Shown: in pieces, positions 61,115-64,000 of the stretch
Layout of the letters: each line of letters opens with the position of its first letter
Numbering within the stretch: position 1 is the stretch's first letter
Source: Proteus myxofaciens ATCC 19692
GTDB taxonomy: Bacteria; Pseudomonadota; Gammaproteobacteria; Enterobacterales; Enterobacteriaceae
Assembly: GCF_001654855.1 (NCBI RefSeq)
Contig: NZ_LXEN01000155.1
Coordinates: 18,341 to 82,340 of the forward strand
Direction of reading: 5' to 3'
Length of the DNA: 64,000 nt
Program-made: the position numbers and the translations under genes
The notes under the pieces: model-generated
Told to the model about the DNA's origin: nothing
What the model saw: only the letters and a program-made list of their open reading frames with translations
Databases searched by the model: none

Positions 61115-62734
61115 ATGCGCAAAACATTCGTTATATCATGTGCACTTGTCGTTCAAGGCTTATTCATAGCGCAACCTTATGCTGCAGTGATACCTCAAGG
61201 AACGATACTCGATAAAAAACAAGAAGTTGTTCGGCATTTAAAAGATGAGCCAGCCTCATTAGATCCCATCAAAGCTGTAGGTTTAACAGAAGCGCAGGTG
61301 CAAAGAGATTTATTTGAAGGATTAACGATTGAAGATGCCCATGGGCGTCCTATTCCTGGTGTCGCAGAGTCTTGGAATACAGAGGATAATCGTGTTTGGG
61401 TATTTACGTTACGCGATAATGCAAAATGGTCAAATGGTGACGCTGTCACGGCAGACGATTTTGTTTATAGCTGGCAACGATTAGTTGATCCTAAAAATTT
61501 ATCGCCTTTTGCATGGTATGCTTCATTAGCATCTATTGAAAATGCGCAAAAAATCATTGATGGAAAATTAAAACCAAGTGCATTAGGTATTGAAGTCATT
61601 AATCAAAAAACATTGAAAATAACGTTAGAGCGGCCTGTTTCATTTTTTCCAAGTTTAACAACCAATTTTTCATTATATCCGGTGCCTAAGCATATTGTTG
61701 AAAAGTATGGTGTAAATTGGGTTAATGTTGATAATTTAGTAGGTAATGGGGCATTTAAATTATCTGAACGCGTTGTTAATGAAAAAATTGTATTAACGCC
61801 AAATCCTTATTATTGGGATCATAAAAATACAATTTTAACGAAGGTGACGTTTGTACCTATTAATCATGAATCTCAAGCAACAAAACGTTATTTAGCCAAT
61901 GATATTGATATTACAGAGTCATTCCCTAAAAATCTGTATAAGAAGCTAATGAAAGAGATACCCAATGAAGTCTATATACCCGAGCAATTAGGTACTTATT
62001 ATTATGCTTTTAATACACAATCAGGCCCAACAAAAGATTTACGAGTACGCAAAGCGTTGGCGATGGCAATAGATAGAAAAATTATTACACAAAAAGTATT
62101 AGGAACAGGTGAAAAACCAGCAAATCGTTTTACACCTGATGTGACGGCAAATTTTACGCCTGAGCTTACGCTGTATGATGAATATAGCCAAGATGAGCTT
62201 GATGGGCAGGCTAAAATATTATTATCAGCAGCAGGTTATGGGCCTCATAATCCCTTAAAGTTATCACTTTTATATAATAACTCTGAAAATCACCAAAAAA
62301 TAGCCATTGCGGTAGCTTCAATGTGGAAAAAGAAATTAGGTGTAAAAGTTGAACTACGAAATCAGGAATGGAAAACATATATAGATAGCCGTAATTCAGG
62401 ACATTTTGACGTTATCCGCGCATCTTGGATTGGTGACTATAATGAACCATCAACATTTCTTTCATTGTTGGGGTCTAAGCATGCTGGAAATATTTCTAAA
62501 TATCAAAATTCACAATATGATGAAATATTAGCACAATCAGCAATGGCATTAGAGAGTAATGAAAGAAATCGACTTTATAATCGAGCTGAGCAAATGATTG
62601 CTGAAGATGCGCCTATTGCACCCATTTATCAATATACTAATGGAAGATTAATCAAGCCTTGGCTTAAGGGCTATCCTATTGAAAATCCTGAAGATGTCGC
62701 CTACAGCCATATGCTTTATATTATCAAACATTGA
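61115..62734 (+). CDS. mppA: Periplasmic peptide-binding protein MppA/OppA
   Basis: 539 residues (E. coli MppA 537). Signal peptide MRKTFVISCALVVQGLFIAQPYA, then SBP_bac_5 fold with RHLKDEPASLDPIKAVG and RVRKALAMAIDRKII type motifs. MppA binds murein tripeptide for Opp-dependent uptake. Assigned by synteny with tpx-mppA; I cannot separate MppA from OppA with certainty. Single gene with a downstream terminator. Confidence 0.9.
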   Translation: MRKTFVISCALVVQGLFIAQPYAAVIPQGTILDKKQEVVRHLKDEPASLDPIKAVGLTEAQVQRDLFEGLTIEDAHGRPIPGVAESWNTEDNRVWVFTLRDNAKWSNGDAVTADDFVYSWQRLVDPKNLSPFAWYASLASIENAQKIIDGKLKPSALGIEVINQKTLKITLERPVSFFPSLTTNFSLYPVPKHIVEKYGVNWVNVDNLVGNGAFKLSERVVNEKIVLTPNPYYWDHKNTILTKVTFVPINHESQATKRYLANDIDITESFPKNLYKKLMKEIPNEVYIPEQLGTYYYAFNTQSGPTKDLRVRKALAMAIDRKIITQKVLGTGEKPANRFTPDVTANFTPELTLYDEYSQDELDGQAKILLSAAGYGPHNPLKLSLLYNNSENHQKIAIAVASMWKKKLGVKVELRNQEWKTYIDSRNSGHFDVIRASWIGDYNEPSTFLSLLGSKHAGNISKYQNSQYDEILAQSAMALESNERNRLYNRAEQMIAEDAPIAPIYQYTNGRLIKPWLKGYPIENPEDVAYSHMLYIIKH

Positions 62735-62779
62735 CGGCTAATTTATAGATGTAGCACTACATTAAAAAATATAATAGGG

Positions 62780-62807
62780 CACTCAATGTAAATTGAGTGT
62801 TTTTTTA
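62780..62807 (+). terminator. Terminator of mppA
   Basis: CACTCAAT (62780-62787) and ATTGAGTG (62792-62799) followed by seven T. Confidence 0.9.
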
Positions 62808-62971
62808 TTTAAGTATGAAAATGCTAAAAAAGAACCCCTTTAAAAAGGGGGGTAGCAAATGATGCCTATAAGGGGGCTTATTATTTCTGTTCTAAAGGTA
62901 TCGCTTAATGGTGACATTTGCATCTTTTTTGTTGTATCAAACTGTTACATGCATTAATAAAATATATATAT

Positions 62972-63003
62972 AAAAAAAATCCCTCTGTTATGAAAACAGA
63001 AGG
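62972..63003 (-). terminator. Minus-strand terminator
   Basis: Read on the minus strand: CCTTCTGTT-TTCAT-AACAGAGGG then a T run. Could end the transcript of the barrel protein gene at 63234-63791, leaving a long 3' UTR. Confidence 0.65.
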
Positions 63004-63233
63004 AGACTCAAAAGGAATAAACATTGCAAAAATAATGTTAATGTAATTTAACAACATTGTTTTGACTAATTGTGCAGTGCTGAAAAAATTAGTCTGTTTT
63101 TATCGTATATTTGGTTCTTTTTGTTAAGTATTTTAATATCTATTGTTTCTAAAAAATAAATAGATATAAGGCGATGAGATTTCTCTCTCTATTAAGTAGT
63201 TTTAATGATTATACTAGACTTTTATTTAAATTA

Positions 63234-63791
63234 TTAAAAACGATAACCAATAGACAACTGTAAACTATTCAATTCAATATGACGTCGTTGTACTGTAGTA
63301 TTTGAATAAAAATAGCCCAAGTTAACAGCAATATTTTTTAGCGGATTAAAATCAATACCGACTTGACCTAGCATATTGGTACTTTCAATAAAAGTAGAAT
63401 CTGTTGTATTTATTTCTGGATGATAAATACTTTCTTTATAGTTGATTTTTTTGGGACCTGCTTGTATAAACAGTGATAAATAAGGTGTAACTCTGTAGGT
63501 GGGTCCAATTAATAAAGCGGTTATTTTACTTTTTTGATTATGAATAGACAGTGTTTTAAAACGTGATTCATCAATAAATTGTTTAAAATCTGATTTCATA
63601 TAAAGTATAGAGGCCAATAGCCCCCATTTTTCTTCAGGTTCGTAACGATAGCTAATAATAACTCCATTAGCTTTATTTTCTTTGATTTTGCCGTAGATAT
63701 AGCCACTATAAAAAGTGTGAGTATTTTCAAAAGCAGAAAGTGTAGAAGGGCAAGTAAGGATAAAACACATAGCAATAATGGATTTTTTCAT
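63234..63791 (-). CDS. Small outer-membrane beta-barrel protein (Ail/OmpX-like)
   Basis: 185 residues. Signal peptide MKKSIIAMCFILTCPSTLSA; the mature part alternates polar and hydrophobic residues in about eight strands and ends in YRF, the C-terminal Phe signal for BAM insertion. GPTYRVTPYLSLFIQAG and VNLGYFYSN resemble Ail/Lom/OmpX barrels. Such proteins serve adhesion, serum resistance or phage recognition. Genus-level function unknown; alternative is another 8-strand family such as OmpW. Confidence 0.75.
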   Translation of the reverse strand: MKKSIIAMCFILTCPSTLSAFENTHTFYSGYIYGKIKENKANGVIISYRYEPEEKWGLLASILYMKSDFKQFIDESRFKTLSIHNQKSKITALLIGPTYRVTPYLSLFIQAGPKKINYKESIYHPEINTTDSTFIESTNMLGQVGIDFNPLKNIAVNLGYFYSNTTVQRRHIELNSLQLSIGYRF

Positions 63792-64000
63792 TGTAGATTT
63801 CTAGTTTATTTAAGGTGAAATCATTTTTATCAAACACAGTGTTTATTTCAATATGAATTAATTAAAATCACTCTTAAAAATACTTAGCTGACTTATTTTT
63901 GTCTATAAATAAAAAGTTTATTGTTTATTTTATAAGTTAATAAATGTGTAAAAAAAATAAAAATTATTGTTTATTTTAAATAATAGCTCATACTTTTTAT
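63792..64000. other. Upstream region of the barrel gene
   Basis: AT-rich, with the promoter of the minus-strand barrel gene expected here. No gene recognised before the window edge. Confidence 0.4.

Larger units (their letters stand above)
62735..63233. other. Intergenic region after mppA
   Basis: 499 bp without a gene. It holds the mppA terminator, a hairpin ACCCCTTT/AAGGGG near 62834-62851, and a minus-strand terminator at 62972-63003. Confidence 0.5.

Overview
The window is chromosomal DNA of a Proteus-like member of the Morganellaceae, probably the P. vulgaris side of the genus rather than P. mirabilis. The backbone is AT-rich and the gene order follows the Escherichia coli 36-38 min region (menI, suf, ldtE, lpp, pykF, tRNA-Val pair, mdtK, ribE, cfa, punCR, purR, ynhF, sodB, grxD, rnt, gloA, slyA, slyB, anmK, pdxH, tyrS, pdxY, gstA, fabI, sapABCDF, psp, ycjXF, tyrR, tpx, mppA). 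The glutathione transferase is very close to, but not identical with, P. mirabilis GST B1-1 as I remember it. No database search was possible.

Layout. 1-7106: end of menI, a lipoprotein behind a perfect Fur-like palindrome, and the complete sufABCDSE Fe-S assembly operon. 7223-14311: ldtE and lpp, then genes placed between lpp and pykF, which are neighbours in E. coli: an unrecognised 239-aa protein, a choloylglycine-hydrolase/penicillin-acylase enzyme and a gadBC glutamate acid-resistance pair. 14550-25058: pykF, two tRNA-Val(GAC), mdtK, ribE, cfa, punC/punR, purR, the 27-codon ynhF (cydH) and sodB. 25864-35677: accessory block with a lone histidine-decarboxylase-like enzyme, a LysR/MFS/hydrolase cluster, a GC-rich rlmF of foreign appearance, decayed gene fragments, and a divergent locus of two ClpP-like lipoproteins plus a small lipoprotein. 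35948-46582: housekeeping genes grxD to fabI. 46776-63791: sapABCDF, a ryhB small RNA gene between sapA and pspF, the phage-shock regulon with its sigma-54 promoter, tyrR, tpx, mppA and a small outer-membrane barrel.

How it fits together. Iron is a recurring theme: the suf operon, sodB (iron superoxide dismutase), several Fur-like palindromes and an unmistakable RyhB sRNA lie in one window, and RyhB can base-pair with the sodB start region. Envelope stress and acid or bile survival form a second theme (psp, sap, slyA/slyB, ldtE, lpp, cfa, gadBC, choloylglycine hydrolase). The least explained parts are the ClpP-like lipoprotein locus (33.2-35.2 kb), the orphan at 8303-9022, and the mosaic 30.9-33.2 kb segment.
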